From contig JAMYGW020000004.1 of assembly GCA_025617375.2 (NCBI GenBank), positions 868,001 through 932,000 of the forward strand: 64,000 bases of DNA, given 5' to 3'. Below, in pieces: positions 24,783-36,766 of this stretch (position 1 is the first letter of the stretch; the number at the start of each line of letters is the position of its first letter). Made by a program: the position numbers and the translations under genes. The stretch is from Acarospora socialis. Lineage: Eukaryota > Ascomycota > Lecanoromycetes > Acarosporales > Acarosporaceae. The notes under the pieces are model-generated. The model made no database searches. It saw only the letters and a program-made list of their open reading frames with translations, and was not told the origin of the DNA.

Positions 24783-26054
24783 TGTGATGAATATGATATT
24801 AGTTTCAAGATTCGAACTGCTTCTGATAAAAGTGAATAAAGAAATAGTCAACAGTCTATATGTGGTAGACTTTAAGTTGACGGGTTTGAAGTTTCCTTCT
24901 CCCAAGAAAGAAAAGAAGAGTAAAAAAGGCTTGGGCGGTGGCAGTTCCAGTTGTGTGTGGGGCCGCGACGTGATTGCAAGCTAGTCCCTTTCCAGACTCT
25001 TCAACTGCACGCCGCCTTTGCCAATAATCCTACAGGCATAACGTACTTGAGGCCTGGTCGAATATATACTGATAGAATTTCTCAAGAACAGCTTTACTAT
25101 TTCATATCGCTCTTCTCCTGGAGGTGCTATGGTGCTTGCTGTTTCTGCATATCATTCATTCTGTGAGGTCTGGCTGATCGGAAATATCCAATGTTGATCT
25201 GTTTTGTTAAAGTACGCTTTGTTGATGCTTCCAGGTTCTACTATGTAATTAAATTGATTTTGATAGCATTTAGTTACGGTAGAAGTGTTTAACGAACTTT
25301 CTGTGCAAATAGATCCCGATGTTTACCGCTGCAATTGGGTATGGGTATCTGAAGAGCATTGCATTGATGAAGGTTGCCAGCAGATAATCATCCAATCGGT
25401 ATAGGAGCTTCTTGATAAGTAAATTGACACTTGTGTAGATATTGTACGGCTATAACTTGATTATCAAATCTTACTGGAGGTTAGACTCTATCTGCATGTT
25501 GAGTGTGCGATGAAAATATTGATCACAATATGATGATATACAGCTCGAGTATAATCATCTTTAAACAAGAGACATTAGTCTACAACGCACTTGCCGATTA
25601 CGAGAGAGCCCCAAGACTTTTGCCCATACTATTCTTTGTGTCGACTGATGATTAGTCATGCTCTCATCCCGTTGCCAGGTAGCAACCAACTGCAGTTTTG
25701 TCATCATCATCTCGTCGCGAAAACCCCACCACTAATATACGAGACGGGTTATCCTTCGCTCAAGATCTCATTGCAAGCGCTAACAAGTTCCTCACTCGAG
25801 GCCGCTGTACTGGATACTGAGGGCACTGCGGCAGAACATGTACTGGAAAAGGTCTGGGTACGAGTTGCAGGAGAAAATACCGCCATCTTGCCAGGTTAGG
25901 AAGTCGCAATCGCTGCGGCCACTTAGGCCACCTCCAAAACATTTTTCATTCTCCAAACATCACCTTAGCATCACTTCAGCATTCGAAGCATGAGCGCATG
26001 ATATTCCTGTAGTGACAACCAGCATCTCCTCACGGCGGTCGGCAAGGCTCCAAG
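24783..26054. other. Divergent intergenic region, AT-rich core
   Basis: A 1.27-kb divergent promoter space between IMPDH (minus) and IQGAP (plus). The core at about 25,080-25,580 is distinctly AT-rich compared with flanking genes and lacks long ORFs. An ORF at 25,591-25,899 has no recognisable content. Confidence 0.5.
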
Positions 26055-29000
26055 ATGTCGTACCGCCTATCTTCGCATCAATCGCGGGTGTCTGAACAGG
26101 CAAATCCAGCATCCAACCGATTGCGCAACGCGTCCAATGCATCCACGAACTCCTCCACCTACTCTACCTACTCTAATCCTTTTCCTCCAAGTCGCACGAG
26201 TACTCTCTCATCTTCATCATCGAGCGGCCTCAAGTTTACTGGCGCAGGCCACAAGCGCGGTATCAGCGAAGCAACCGGGATCATGCCTTTTCCACTCGCG
26301 GATGGGTCTCGCAACAGCGATGAGGCCAATGCAGCCGGCACCTACAAGAGCTTGCGACAATCTTTGCGGCCTCTTCCACAGCCACCAAGCATCTTACCTC
26401 CAGTCGTAACGAAAACGGGATCTATTCCTTATACCCGAGCAACAAGTGTGGACCCCATGCCGACGCCTCAGGAGAACTCGGCCACTGCTGTATTTCGCAA
26501 GCGGGAACGATCTTCTTCTATAGGCATTGGTCGATCGACTTCAATCTCGGGAGTGCATGCGGCTACACACCCTCCTCCACCTACTCATGTCTCATCGGTA
26601 ATCACAACGCCTGACCTCAAGACATTGCAAAAGTCTTCGACCAGCCATTTCCGGACACTTTCCAAGTTTGCCCAGAGCGGCGTAGGCGAGGACTTCTCTA
26701 TCACATCGCCAGCACCGTCGGTGGTTGGTATGCAAGGCCGTCGACAACTCAAACGGACGTGTTCCACGAAAGCCAACAGGAAGACTTTGGGTAACGGCAC
26801 GGGATACATCTGGACTGAACGTAATTGGATGGACAAGCAGCGACAGTTTCTGCAGGCTTACGAGTACCTCTGTCATATCGGTGAAGCCAAAGAGTGGATT
26901 GAGAACGTCATCCAAAAGCCCATACCACCAATTGTGCAGCTCGAGGAAGCACTACGAGATGGTGTGACACTGGCCGAAGTCGTCCAAGCGCTGTGCCCCG
27001 AGCGTCACATCCGCATCTTTCGTAGTGACAGACTTCAGTTTCGTCACTCTGACAACATTGCCGTCTTCTTCCGATTCCTTGGAGATGTCGATCTTCCGGA
27101 ACTCTTCCGATTCGAACTGATCGATCTCTATGAGAAGAAGAATATCCCCAAAGTCATCTATTGTGTTCATGCCCTGTCCTGGTTGTTATACCGTAAAGGC
27201 ATAGTTGAGTTCAGAATCGGCAATCTAGTCGGTCAACTAGAGTTCGAGCACCATGAACTCGAGGAAATGCAGAAAGGCCTGGATAAGGCGGGTATCAACA
27301 TGCCCAGTTTTTCAGGTATGGGTGCAAGCTTCGGAGCTGAACCAGAGCCCGAGCCCGAACCAGTGGAGACTGAGGAGCAGAGAATCGAGAGAGTTCTATA
27401 CGAAAATGAAGCTACAGTGCAGGATTTGCAGGCCCAGATCAGGGGTGCCTTGGTCAGGAGAGAGCTCGGCCAGAAGATGCAGAGGCTCTGGGCGGCCGAG
27501 GAGATGTTGATAGATCTGCAATCGCGCATCCGAGGTGACTGGGCAAGGCAGATTGCTGGATATCGGTTAGATATGAAGCGATTCGCGGTAAACCTGCAGA
27601 GTGCGGCGAGAGGCTACTTGGTACGATCAAGGATGACGAGTGCGGCGGAGTGGTGGAAGGCCAAAGCACGGGAAGTGGTCATTATGCAAAGTCTGGCGAG
27701 AGGCAGAAAGGGCAGGGAGGCGGTGATGGCACTCAAGAAGGAGGTTCGGACGGAGGCGCCCGGGGTCAGATTCCTGCAAGCCGCCATTCGAGGCGCGCTT
27801 TCCCGTAAGAGAGTTCACCATCAACTCGAAGAAACCAAGTATGCCGAGGCCGGTATTACCGGAATACAGGCTGTGATACGGGGCATGCTGGAGAGGCAAA
27901 GAGTCGAAATTATGAAGGCGTCTTTCCGGCAGCAACAAAGCACAGTTACAGCTCTGCAAGCAGCATTCAGAGGCAAACAAGCTAGAGCTCGGTGCACAGC
28001 GAATCACCAGGCCTTGCAAGGCATGCAGGGACTTTGGCGGACTCTGCAAGCGGTCTCTCGTGGTAAAATGGTCAGAGACGAACTTGGTGGGCTCCGGCAG
28101 CAGCTTGGGGCGCAAGAGACTGGAGTGATCAGTTTGCAATCTGTCATCCGAGGGATAGCGCTCCGACAACAGATAGCTGAGACAAAGGATGCTCTCCACG
28201 CCGCCGAGCAAGGAGTCCTTCATCTGCAATCGTTCGCCCGAGGCTTCCTTACGAGAAAAGACTACAACCGTGGTCTAAATAGTATGAAAAGCCACTCAGG
28301 GAGCATTACAGCTTTACAAGGCCATTGCAGAGGTTATTTGGCCAGACAAAAGAACAGGGAGCTGCACGCCCAGCTTTCATCACATGCGGACGACATTGGT
28401 CAACTTCAAGGCCTCGCCCGGGCAATGCTCCTCCGATCTGAAGTCGTTGCTCTTCTTGCTCAGCTTGAGAACGAAGAGGATGTGATCACAATGCTTCAAG
28501 CTGCTGCGCGCGGGAACATGGTTCGAGACAAATTCGCTGAAAAAATGAAGTTCTATCAAGAGAATATGGAGAAGGTGATCAAACTGCAAAGCTTTGTTCG
28601 AGGGAGGATCCAGGGTGAAGCATACAAGAGTCTGACCGCCGGCAAGAATCCTCCGGTTGGCACCATCAAAGGCTTCGTCCATCTGTTGAACGACAGCGAC
28701 TTCGACTTTGACGAAGAAATCGAGCTTGATCGTTCACGTGAGGTGGTCATACAACACGTTCGGCAAAACGAAAAGGTTGAAGAGTATATCACGCAGCTCG
28801 ACGTTAAGGTTGCTCTCCTGGTCAAGAACAAAATCACCCTGGACGAGGTTGTTAAGCACCAGAGGCACTTTGGTGGGCACGTTGGTAACCTTCTCACGAA
28901 CAATGAGATGCTTTCTAAAGATCCCTTCGACCTCAAAGCGCTCAACAAGAACTCACGTCGGAAGCTTGAACATTACCAAAGGCTGTTCTTCGTACTCCAA

Positions 29001-31147
29001 ACACAGCCCCAGTACCTAGCTCGAGTCTTCCGTGGCCTCCGCGAGCAGACAACTGGAGAGAGAGAAGCGGAACGCCTGAAACCCCTAATGATGAGTTTGT
29101 TCGGCTATGCTCAAAAAAGCAGGGAGGAGTATTATCTCCTGAAGCTGATGGCTAAGTCGATCAATGAAGAGGTCGATTGTTGCACCTCAATTCAGGACTA
29201 CTTAAGAACGAACTTTTTCTGGAGTAAGCTCTTTGGAGCTTACATCAGGTCACCACGAGATCGAAAATTCATGCGCGACGTCCTTGGCCCAATGGTGAAG
29301 GAGAACATCATCGAGAATGATGACTTGGACCTTGAGAGCGATCCAATGCAGATATACTTGTCTGCTATCGAGGACGAGCAACTCCGGACAGGACGCAAAA
29401 GCCGGCGGACCCCGGACATAACGCGAGAAGAAGCCATTCGCGACCCCGAAACAAGAGAGATATTTATTCATCATCTTCAAGATCTGCGAGACCTCGCCGA
29501 TCAGTTCTTCACAGCATTGGAAGAACTCCTCCACAGGATGCCGTACGGTGTCCGGTATATTGCCCAACAAATGTTCGTCTGCCTTTGTTCCAGGTTCCCG
29601 CGTGAAGAGGACCACATGCTACAGATCGTTGGACACTGGATATGGAAGAGTTATCTTCAACTCGCCTTGACGGAACCGGAGAAATGCGGTGTCGTGGACA
29701 GAGGGCTCTCTCAGGTCCACAAAAAGAATCTTGCCGAAGTTGCAAAGGTCTTGAATCAGGTAGCTGCAGGCAGACTTTTTGGTGGTGAAAACGTCTACTT
29801 GCAACCTCTGAACGGCTACGTCGGCGACTCCATTCATCGGCTTGGAGAGATCTGGAAGAACTGTTAGTGCTCGCAATAACCCACCGCTGAGACTTGATTT
29901 GCTAACCCGGTGTCATGAATAGTGATCTCTGTTCCAGATGCTGAATCACAATTCAACATTGACGAGTTCAACGACCTCTATGCCCGAACAAAGCCGACGC
30001 TGTATATCAAGATGGCAGACATCTTCTCAATCCATAGCCTTGTGGTGCTCCACATCGCCAACATATGTCCAAGCAAAGATGACGTGCTTCGAGAGATTGT
30101 ACGCGAACTAGGCAATGCAAAGGATATTGAGAGCGATTTGATGGCCGCAAGCACGTCGGAGATAACCCTGACTCTGGTTCCTAAGCTCCATGATCTGGAA
30201 GGTACGCTTGCTCAGACTATTTCCTGTTCAGAGCGTACGCTAACAGCTTCGCAGACCCGAACGCAGAGGTAAAAGCTTTGTTTATGGAGACTAAAAGATG
30301 TATCCTGTACATCATCCGCGTTCAGTCCGGCGCAAACCTGCTGGAGATCATGGTAAAGCCAATTACCATGGAAGATGAGGACCGATGGCAAGCCCTTGTC
30401 AGGGAGGAGCTTTCGCTGGGCAGTCGAAAGCGAGCAGCGTACTCGGAAGCCAACACTCTTGGCGACATCGCATCGCTCCCTTACTCGGATTTAAAGCGGA
30501 CAGCTCTTCAGAACTTCTTGCGGCTGGAAAAGCTCGGCATCATTAATCGACACAATTACTACCAGGATGTACTGAACGCCATCGCAGTCGACATCCGAAC
30601 CAAGCATCGACGACGAATTCAGCGGCAGCGCGAACTCGAGAGCGTGAAATCAACCTTGGCAAGGCTGAAAGACCAAGCGTTATATCTCGAGCAGAAGCTC
30701 AAGACCTACAACAACTACGTCGAACAAGCAATGACAACATTGCACAACAACGGTAAGAAGCGCTTCACCATGCCCTTCACCAAACAGTGGGAGCACAAAC
30801 GAGAATTGCAGCGTTCGGGACGGGTGCCGAAGTTTGGTTCGTACAAATATTCGGCCCAGGACCTGGCCAACAGAGGCATTCTCGTAAGCTGGACGACCTA
30901 CAACGAGGGACAGTGGGACAAGATCGATCTCACCATCGCAAGCGACAAAGTGGGCGAGTTCACCCTGGAGGGAAGCTCGGGTGCGATCTCCATCCCAGGA
31001 GCGAGTTGTAGGATCACGCTGGACAGCATCTTGGAAGCCCAATACAACAACATCCGGCACTGGAATGTCTTCCAGCAAACCATGAGGCTCAACCTCGACC
31101 TTTTCATACAGTTGGTTGTGAGGAAATTCTTCAAAGATCGCGACTAG
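26055..31147 (+). CDS. IQG1: IQGAP-family cytokinesis scaffold
   Basis: An actomyosin-ring scaffold (yeast Iqg1, S. pombe Rng2, A. nidulans sepG) needed for septation. Exons 26055-29862, 29923-30201 and 30255-31147 give 1,659 aa. A Ser-rich, presumably phosphorylated N-terminal tail of about 250 residues precedes a calponin-homology actin-binding domain (about 260-380; EAKEWIENVIQ, LRDGVTLAEVVQALCP, VDLPELFRFELIDLYEKKN). Fourteen IQ-like repeats of pattern LQxxxRG follow at roughly 455-850; they should bind calmodulin and myosin light chain. A RasGAP-related domain lies at about 970-1220 (FWSKLFGAYIRSPRDRKFM, MPYGVRYIAQQMF), where IQGAPs bind rather than inactivate Cdc42/Rho GTPases. The C-terminal RasGAP_C domain (FTKQWEHKRELQRSG..FGSYKYSAQDLANRGIL) ends at 1,659. 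Junctions restore IWKN-LISVPDAESQFN and HDLE-DPNAEVKALF. Confidence 0.95.
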
Positions 31148-32047
31148 GGGAGAACGAGCGGGGCCGGAATGCATCGGCTGCTGGACGTCCCTTTTCTTTC
31201 TGTGCATACCTGGGTACAGCATGCATGGGTGGCGCGGCAAGTTTTGAAGGTTGGAAACCCCCGGTCGGTAGGCATTGGAGTATGGCCTCTGCTTTTGGGA
31301 GCAATGCTCTGTTGGTGCTCTGCACATATGTACAGTTTCTCCTCTTCGGTGCAAACACTTCACAATCGTTTCATAGAGTGTAATTAGGATGAGAAAACGA
31401 ACGCAACGCCAGATCGACACGAAATCATCTCACAAGCAACTTGTCCTTCTGATTCCATGTTATCGCTGCAGGCTAGGCACTCGTGCCTGTAGGATCTCTT
31501 CTGCTACTTGTACTGGCACTGGCGATATTCATTCAGAACAGTGACAGCACGACAACGATAAGCAGGGGCTGTAACATAACCAGCCAATCGCAGCATAGTA
31601 ACCTACGCTGTGTCATGGAGTAACCATGTCCACGTCAACATTCGTACTGACATTGATGCTATTCCTATTCATGCGAACTTCAGTCTGAAAGGCATCGATT
31701 CATCATTAAGCCGTCCTCCGTAGGGTACCCTATTGTACGAATTAGACGTGTGTTTACACAGAGTAGGTAGGCCCGCGAACTCGGCTGTGCCCTGTTCGTT
31801 ATTTATAGGTCGGGCGGTGGCCGAGCGGGCCTATCATTCGCCTTGTAAACTAGGGTCTGTCGCAGGTCGACTCCTGCATAAGGCGCCTCCGTAGGCGCTG
31901 GCGTCGTGCGAGAGAGCCAGCGGAGGATAAGTTGGAGTCCGTTCCCAATACAGTTCTGAGGGAATAGCATTTTGTTTCTCGGAGTTCAGGATTGCAAAAC
32001 GACAGTAATAGTCACAATAATAAGTAGATCGATCTTCGGTGGGGATC
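31148..32047. other. Intergenic with a tRNA-like relic
   Basis: 3' flank of IQGAP and promoter of the DOMON-b561 gene. The only structure I recognise is the tRNA-Thr-like segment at 31,811-31,884, listed separately. Confidence 0.5.
31811..31884 (+). pseudogene. tRNA-Thr(UGU)-like relic
   Basis: The internal A box (TGGCCGAGCGG) is intact. An anticodon loop CTTGTAAA would read UGU (threonine). The T arm GCAGG-TCGACT-CCTGC pairs perfectly, but its loop is one base short of the normal TTCGANT. The anticodon stem (TCGCC versus CTAGG) is unpaired, and the acceptor strands (about CGGGCGG and ATAAGGC) do not pair. It therefore looks like a decayed tRNA gene or a tRNA-derived fragment, not a working one. 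A chance match is possible but the combined boxes, spacing and loop argue against it. Confidence 0.45.
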
Positions 32048-33801
32048 ATGCTACGCAGTTTCAGTGCTGCCCTTGCCTTGTTGGCCAGTAAGTGGTAGAA
32101 GAGACTCTTCGAAGCCGTGTGTGTTTGGAGCTCATAATAACCATGTAGGCCTCATTACCACTGCTAGCTGTGCTGCGGTACCAGCGTCGACGTTCGTTCT
32201 CGATGGCGGAGACGGTAGCAATCTCACCTTCGCGCTCAACTTACCCTCGAAGTCCGAGGACCTGTACTTTCACATGTCAGGCCCTGTTGGCAACGATTGG
32301 ATAGCGGTCGGACTGGGCAAGGAGATGAAGGGCTCCCTCATGTTGATCACATACGCGGCAGCAGATGGCCACAACGTCACCGTCAGCCCTCGGATCGGGC
32401 CTTATCATTCTGAGCCGACATACACGAAGGACGTATCTATAACTCTCCTACCCGGTTCAGGAATTACCAACGACACCTACGTCGTCAATGCAAAGTGCTC
32501 CGGCTGCCGTAAATGGAAAGGCGGATCCCTTGATCTCACATCGAAGACGCAACCTATGATCTATGCCGTTGGGCCCGGCGACAATCTTCAAAGCAATGCA
32601 CGGGATGCTGGTATCAGGCGTCATGAAGCCTTCGGTGAGTCTTGGAGACCGTCCCCTCCTTCGCCACAAGTAATTCCTACACGGCGGGTCGAAGACTCAA
32701 AGCGCGCAAGTAGAAGATACCAGTCTGATTGAGTTTAGGGCAATTCACCATGGACATGGTTCAGGCGACCGGAGCTGAAGGTGTACCTACCAATACCACG
32801 TCGACAAGCGGAGCAGCAGCGGTTGGTGATGCTCGCGTCGATCACGGATACGGCAGCGCATTCCATGCCCTGCTCATGGTCGGCACGTTCGTGATACTCT
32901 TCCCACTGGGCGTTCTGTGGCTGCGCATCTTCGAGAAAGTCATCTTACACTGGTTGAATCAAACCTTTGCTGTGCTTGTGGTGATAGTGGGAGCTGGCGT
33001 TGGTATCTACATCAGTCTCATGTACAACAAGGTAAGGCTACCGCAAGTTCCAATCTTCCCCATATTCGACGTGTTCTCTGTTCGATGTCCCGTTGCCAAT
33101 CAGGCCGCGTCAATCTGGTTTGACTCGTGTCAATATCAGGCGTACTTCCACATATCATTTCTACTTCCAGACACAGATCTATTCCATCCGTGTCTGACTA
33201 TATATGATTGAGATGCTGATTCGGGGTACTTGCATGGCAGTCGAAAAGCTTCAAATCCGCTCATCAGGTCATTGGACTCATCGCCGTCCTGCTGGTTCTA
33301 GGACAGATGACGCTCGGGTTCCTGCATCATCGGATCTACAAGAGGACTCAACAGACTACATCAATGATCAAGGTGCATCGTTATGCGGGTCCAGCTGTCA
33401 TAATGCTTGGAGTAATAAACGGCGCAATGTGAGACCTCCCAAATGCACATGATACCTTGCGCCTGAGTATGCCGGTCGTGCTCTTCCGCCACTGGGGTGT
33501 TACGATAATCTATGAGATCATCTGCTGATGCGTAGCTTGTAGTGGATTCAACTTTGCGGGTAAAACCCGCCAGATCATCCCTTACTTTGTGGTCGCCATC
33601 ATCGTCGCCCTGTTGATGAGCGGCGCTATCATGTTGAAAAATCGCCGGCAGAGGCGAAAGAACGTTTACAACACACCGGCAGCGCAAAATTTCCAGGAGG
33701 GCTACCTGAATGAACAGTACGGAAGCGCCATACCTCTGAGGAATACTGGAAACCCACCAGCTTATGCCCCACCTGGTGGGATGGGCAGAGGCTTCGCCTA
33801 A
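32048..33801 (+). CDS. DOMON-cytochrome b561 membrane protein
   Basis: A 421-aa secretory-pathway or plasma-membrane redox protein. Five exons: 32048-32087, 32149-32634, 32739-33031, 33241-33428, 33543-33801; total 422 codons exactly. A signal peptide (MLRSFSAALALLAS) is split by the first intron. A cellobiose-dehydrogenase-type DOMON heme domain follows (FVLDGGDGSNLTFALN, HMSGPVGNDWIAVGLGKEM, LMLITYAAADGHNVTVSPR), then a b561 transmembrane core with histidines that would ligate heme: DHGYGSAFHALLMVG, FKSAHQVIGLIAVLL and KVHRYAGPAVIMLGVINGA. The tail is cytosolic, basic then Pro/Gly-rich (AYAPPGGMGRGFA). Such proteins are thought to pass electrons across membranes to iron or other acceptors; the partner here is unknown. 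The third intron (209 bp) is long for this window. Confidence 0.9.
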
Positions 33802-34654
33802 TGTCAAGGGCAAGCCGTCGACGTTTCCTGTCACCGAAGCACCTAAGAAATCTCATGTTACTTTGTATTCCATATGTGCAAGCGTTGTGTGTCCAGGTCG
33901 TGGCGTTTGGAAAGGGCAATCACTGTCCGGTTTTGATACGTCAGGATACCCGTATGGTTTACATAGTGAAACATGGAGCTGGTACTCAAGGATTTGAATT
34001 TCGAACATTGTTCGCAAGCTGTAAAGATGTTTTTGTCTATGTTGCTTTACTCTTTAGCTCTTCGTTATTGAAGATACCTTAGGAGAAAGCAATGGAAAGC
34101 TTGGCACTGGGATCGTTGCGTCACTTCGGCAAAGATTCTGCCCCTTTACTGCACGCAGCTATCTACCTAATCTATACCGGACTCGTATCTTTGGACCCGA
34201 GTAGATTTACTCTTTTTACTCTGTACTACAGCACTTTGTCTGTACGATCATCAAACAGCTCCCTCCAGCAACCCCCGAATTCGATCGCCATTATATATCC
34301 ACGTCCGGATCAGATCTTCCACTCTCCTGTACTTGTACCGCCTCCCGTGAGCTCGACCGCATTTTATATCATCAACGAATCCGAACAACATCGTCTCTCT
34401 CTCTGCCTTGACTATTGGCTTCTACGAGTACATCGTCCATTTGAGAGATTCGTGTCTTATATAGGAGCAAGCAAGCAAGCATCATCATTACACCGGTGAG
34501 TACAGCAATCTGCATTACTGGAACACCCCGACCATCCTGAGGTACATGTACAGAGTAACTCGTACTTTACGAAAGGATTCTTCTCTCACATGCGCTATAC
34601 CTATCCGGTACAATTACATACCTGAAAAGTCTCCCTGACGTGCTGACTCAAGAA
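33802..34654. other. Intergenic, cyclophilin promoter
   Basis: No supported gene. An ORF at 34,092-34,499 has no recognisable content and probably overlaps the cyclophilin promoter or 5' UTR. Confidence 0.5.
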
Positions 34655-35437
34655 ATGCCCCTCATTCGAACGTGCCCCACCTTCCGACTCTTTTCAACCC
34701 TTCCTCGCAACTCTTCTTCGACAGTTTTCCCTGCTTCCTCCTTCCAGCCCATCACTTCTTCAACCATCTACAAGCCAGCAACAAGATCGTTTCACGCATC
34801 ACCAGCCACAATGGCCATCAAGACCTACTTCGACTGCACCTGGCAGGGACCAGTCCTCGATGACAACATGCAGGCCACCGATAAAATCCAGGGTAAGACT
34901 CCTCTGCTATCTTTACCATCACAATCTCCGTTGAATGTCACCATCATATACTTCCCTCATTGACGTCAAGATAAAACTGGAAGTGACTAATGAGGCCGTC
35001 AGATCAATCCGGTCGGATCAACTTCATCCTCTACGACGACGTCGTCCCCAAAACCGTTGAAAACTTCCGTGCCCTCTGCACCGGAGAGAAGGGCTTCGGC
35101 TACGCTGGTTCCAAGTTCCACCGTGTCATTCCTGCTTTCATGTTGCAGGGTGGTGACTTCACCCGTGGTAATGTGAGTACCCAAACTGCAGTCGTCGACA
35201 CCAATAACTAGGTACGCTCTGACTAAATCTACATAGGGCACCGGCGGGAAATCCATCTACGGCGAGAAGTTCGCAGACGAGAACTTCAAGTTGAAGCACA
35301 CAAAGCCCGGTCTCCTCTCCATGGCCAACGCTGGACCAAACACGTAAGTTCTGGTAGCTCTCACCGCCCAGTTGGCGACTACTGACGATCTGTGCAGGAA
35401 CGGCTCCCAATTTTTCATCACCACCGTCGTGACCAGC

Positions 35438-35472
<35 letters not shown>

Positions 35473-35584
35473 TGCTGACAACGAGTCAATGAAGGTCGTC
35501 AAGGCTATCGAGGCCACCGGCAGCACTTCAGGCACTCCTAAATTCAACAAGCCACCTACCATCACCGCCGCCGGCCAGGAGTAG
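34655..35584 (+). CDS. Cyclophilin, peptidyl-prolyl isomerase with two in-frame starts
   Basis: A cyclosporin-binding proline isomerase. Exons to the first start: 34655-34892, 35003-35172, 35237-35343, 35398-35584 (233 aa). A second ATG at 34811 gives [14 protein letters not shown] (181 aa), close to cytosolic cyclophilin A in length. The extra 52 residues are Arg/Ser/Thr-rich with almost no acidic residues ([27 protein letters not shown]), a clear mitochondrial presequence. Neurospora makes both forms from one gene, so dual targeting is expected by family precedent. The core is complete: [67 protein letters not shown] and [12 protein letters not shown], including the catalytic Arg, the GSQFFIT strand and the cyclosporin-contacting Trp. 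Confidence 0.95.
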
Positions 35585-35862
35585 AAGGCAACTGGCGGTG
35601 TCGTCAGGTTCTCATAAGGGGCGGAAGGGGTCTTCTCAAAATGCTAGCTAGATGCTCAGTCTGCTAGTCGTTCGTCTGTGATCCTGTTTTAAAATGGGCT
35701 AGGATAGCTTTGGGCCTGCGTTAACAATAGAATCCCAGCAATTACAGCATCATTCTGAGGTGGCTTAAGTCATGTTCCGGATGCGTGACGTCGGGACAAA
35801 AGCGTAAGCCTCCCGGTGATCGGCGTCCCGACAGCTAGCCACTTGGTAAAACGTATCTTCAT

Positions 35863-36391
35863 TCACCCCGCCGCACTTCTAAGGAGCTTCTTCCCCCGCC
35901 TTCGCACCACCTGATCCAGTATCTCCCTAACCTGCTTGCACCCATCCACGCCCACCGCCAACATGCCCTCCAACCTCCCAATCTGCACCCTCGTCTCCAT
36001 CACCAGCACACTCACCTTCTCCCCCGCCCCGAGCGTGCCGACCGTCAGGAACGGCAGCTCCTGCTCCTCCAACCCATTCAGATCCAGCAACGGATCGGCA
36101 CTCTCATCGTTGCCCGCATACGACGACGTCGACCCGGCCGTGCAGGCCGCCACGTAATCCGCCATCGGCACCCCCGCGTCGACGAGCGCCAACGTCGCCG
36201 CGTTCAAGCACGCCGCCAGCACGGACCCGTCCTGCGCCAGCACGTGCAGCGCGATGGCGATGGTCGAGTGCGGGTACAGGTGCGTGAACAGCGCGCTCTG
36301 GAACGCGGCCGCGATCGTCGTTTGCATTTCCGCGGTTCGTCTGCTCCACCCCACACGTGTGTCTCAGCATCAGCAAAACCCCCTTCCTCTA

Positions 36392-36430
<39 letters not shown>

Positions 36431-36766
36431 GATCCCACCCGTCGTCAGTCAGGTACAGGGGAGAGACGGAACTGACTTGTCGCCCTTCGCCCGCCGCTTC
36501 CTCTCCACCCCGCTGAAGCCCGCGACGCCCACCTCCACCGTCACGCTCGCCTCGCCGTCCCTTGCGCTTCGACTCCGCCCCCCGCCGACCGTCTCCGCCG
36601 GGCCCGTCACCGTGCACACGACTTTCGTGTTGCCCATCTCCAGGTACGAGGAACCGTCGGCGGCCGCTTGCGTCGAGATCTGCGCCGACATGCGCCGGAG
36701 CTCGTTCCAGCGCCGGCCGTCGAGGCGGAGGAGTGCGAGGGCGTAGGTCGAGGTGTCGAGGGGCAT
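35863..36766 (-). CDS. SKI6: Exosome core subunit RRP41/SKI6
   Basis: A RNase PH-fold subunit of the RNA exosome ring (nucleus and cytoplasm), 255 aa. Exons 36766-36477 and 36340-35863; the 136-bp intron joins RAKGDK to RTAEMQTTIAAAFQ. The start MPLDTSTYALALLRLDGRRWNELR fits the family, with DGSSYLEMGNTKVVCTVTGP in strand 2. The middle has FQSALFTHLYPHSTIAIALHVLAQDGSVLAACLN in pieces typical of the family, then LVDAGVPMADYVAACTAG and the C-terminal helix VREILDQVV. Eukaryotic RRP41 is catalytically inert and serves as an RNA-channel wall; that is family knowledge. The intron carries a (TC)17 microsatellite, read as GA on the coding strand. Exon codons are very GC-rich. Confidence 0.93.
36395..36428. 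repeat. (TC)17 microsatellite in the RRP41 intron
   Basis: Seventeen uninterrupted TC units on the plus strand. On the coding (minus) strand of RRP41 it reads (GA)17 and lies inside the single intron, downstream of its donor. Confidence 0.95.

Noticed and set aside
25591-25899. 102-aa plus ORF upstream of IQGAP
   Set aside because: No recognisable domain; lies in the divergent promoter region.
34092-34499. 135-aa plus ORF upstream of cyclophilin
   Set aside because: Composition not protein-like and no family match; likely promoter or UTR.
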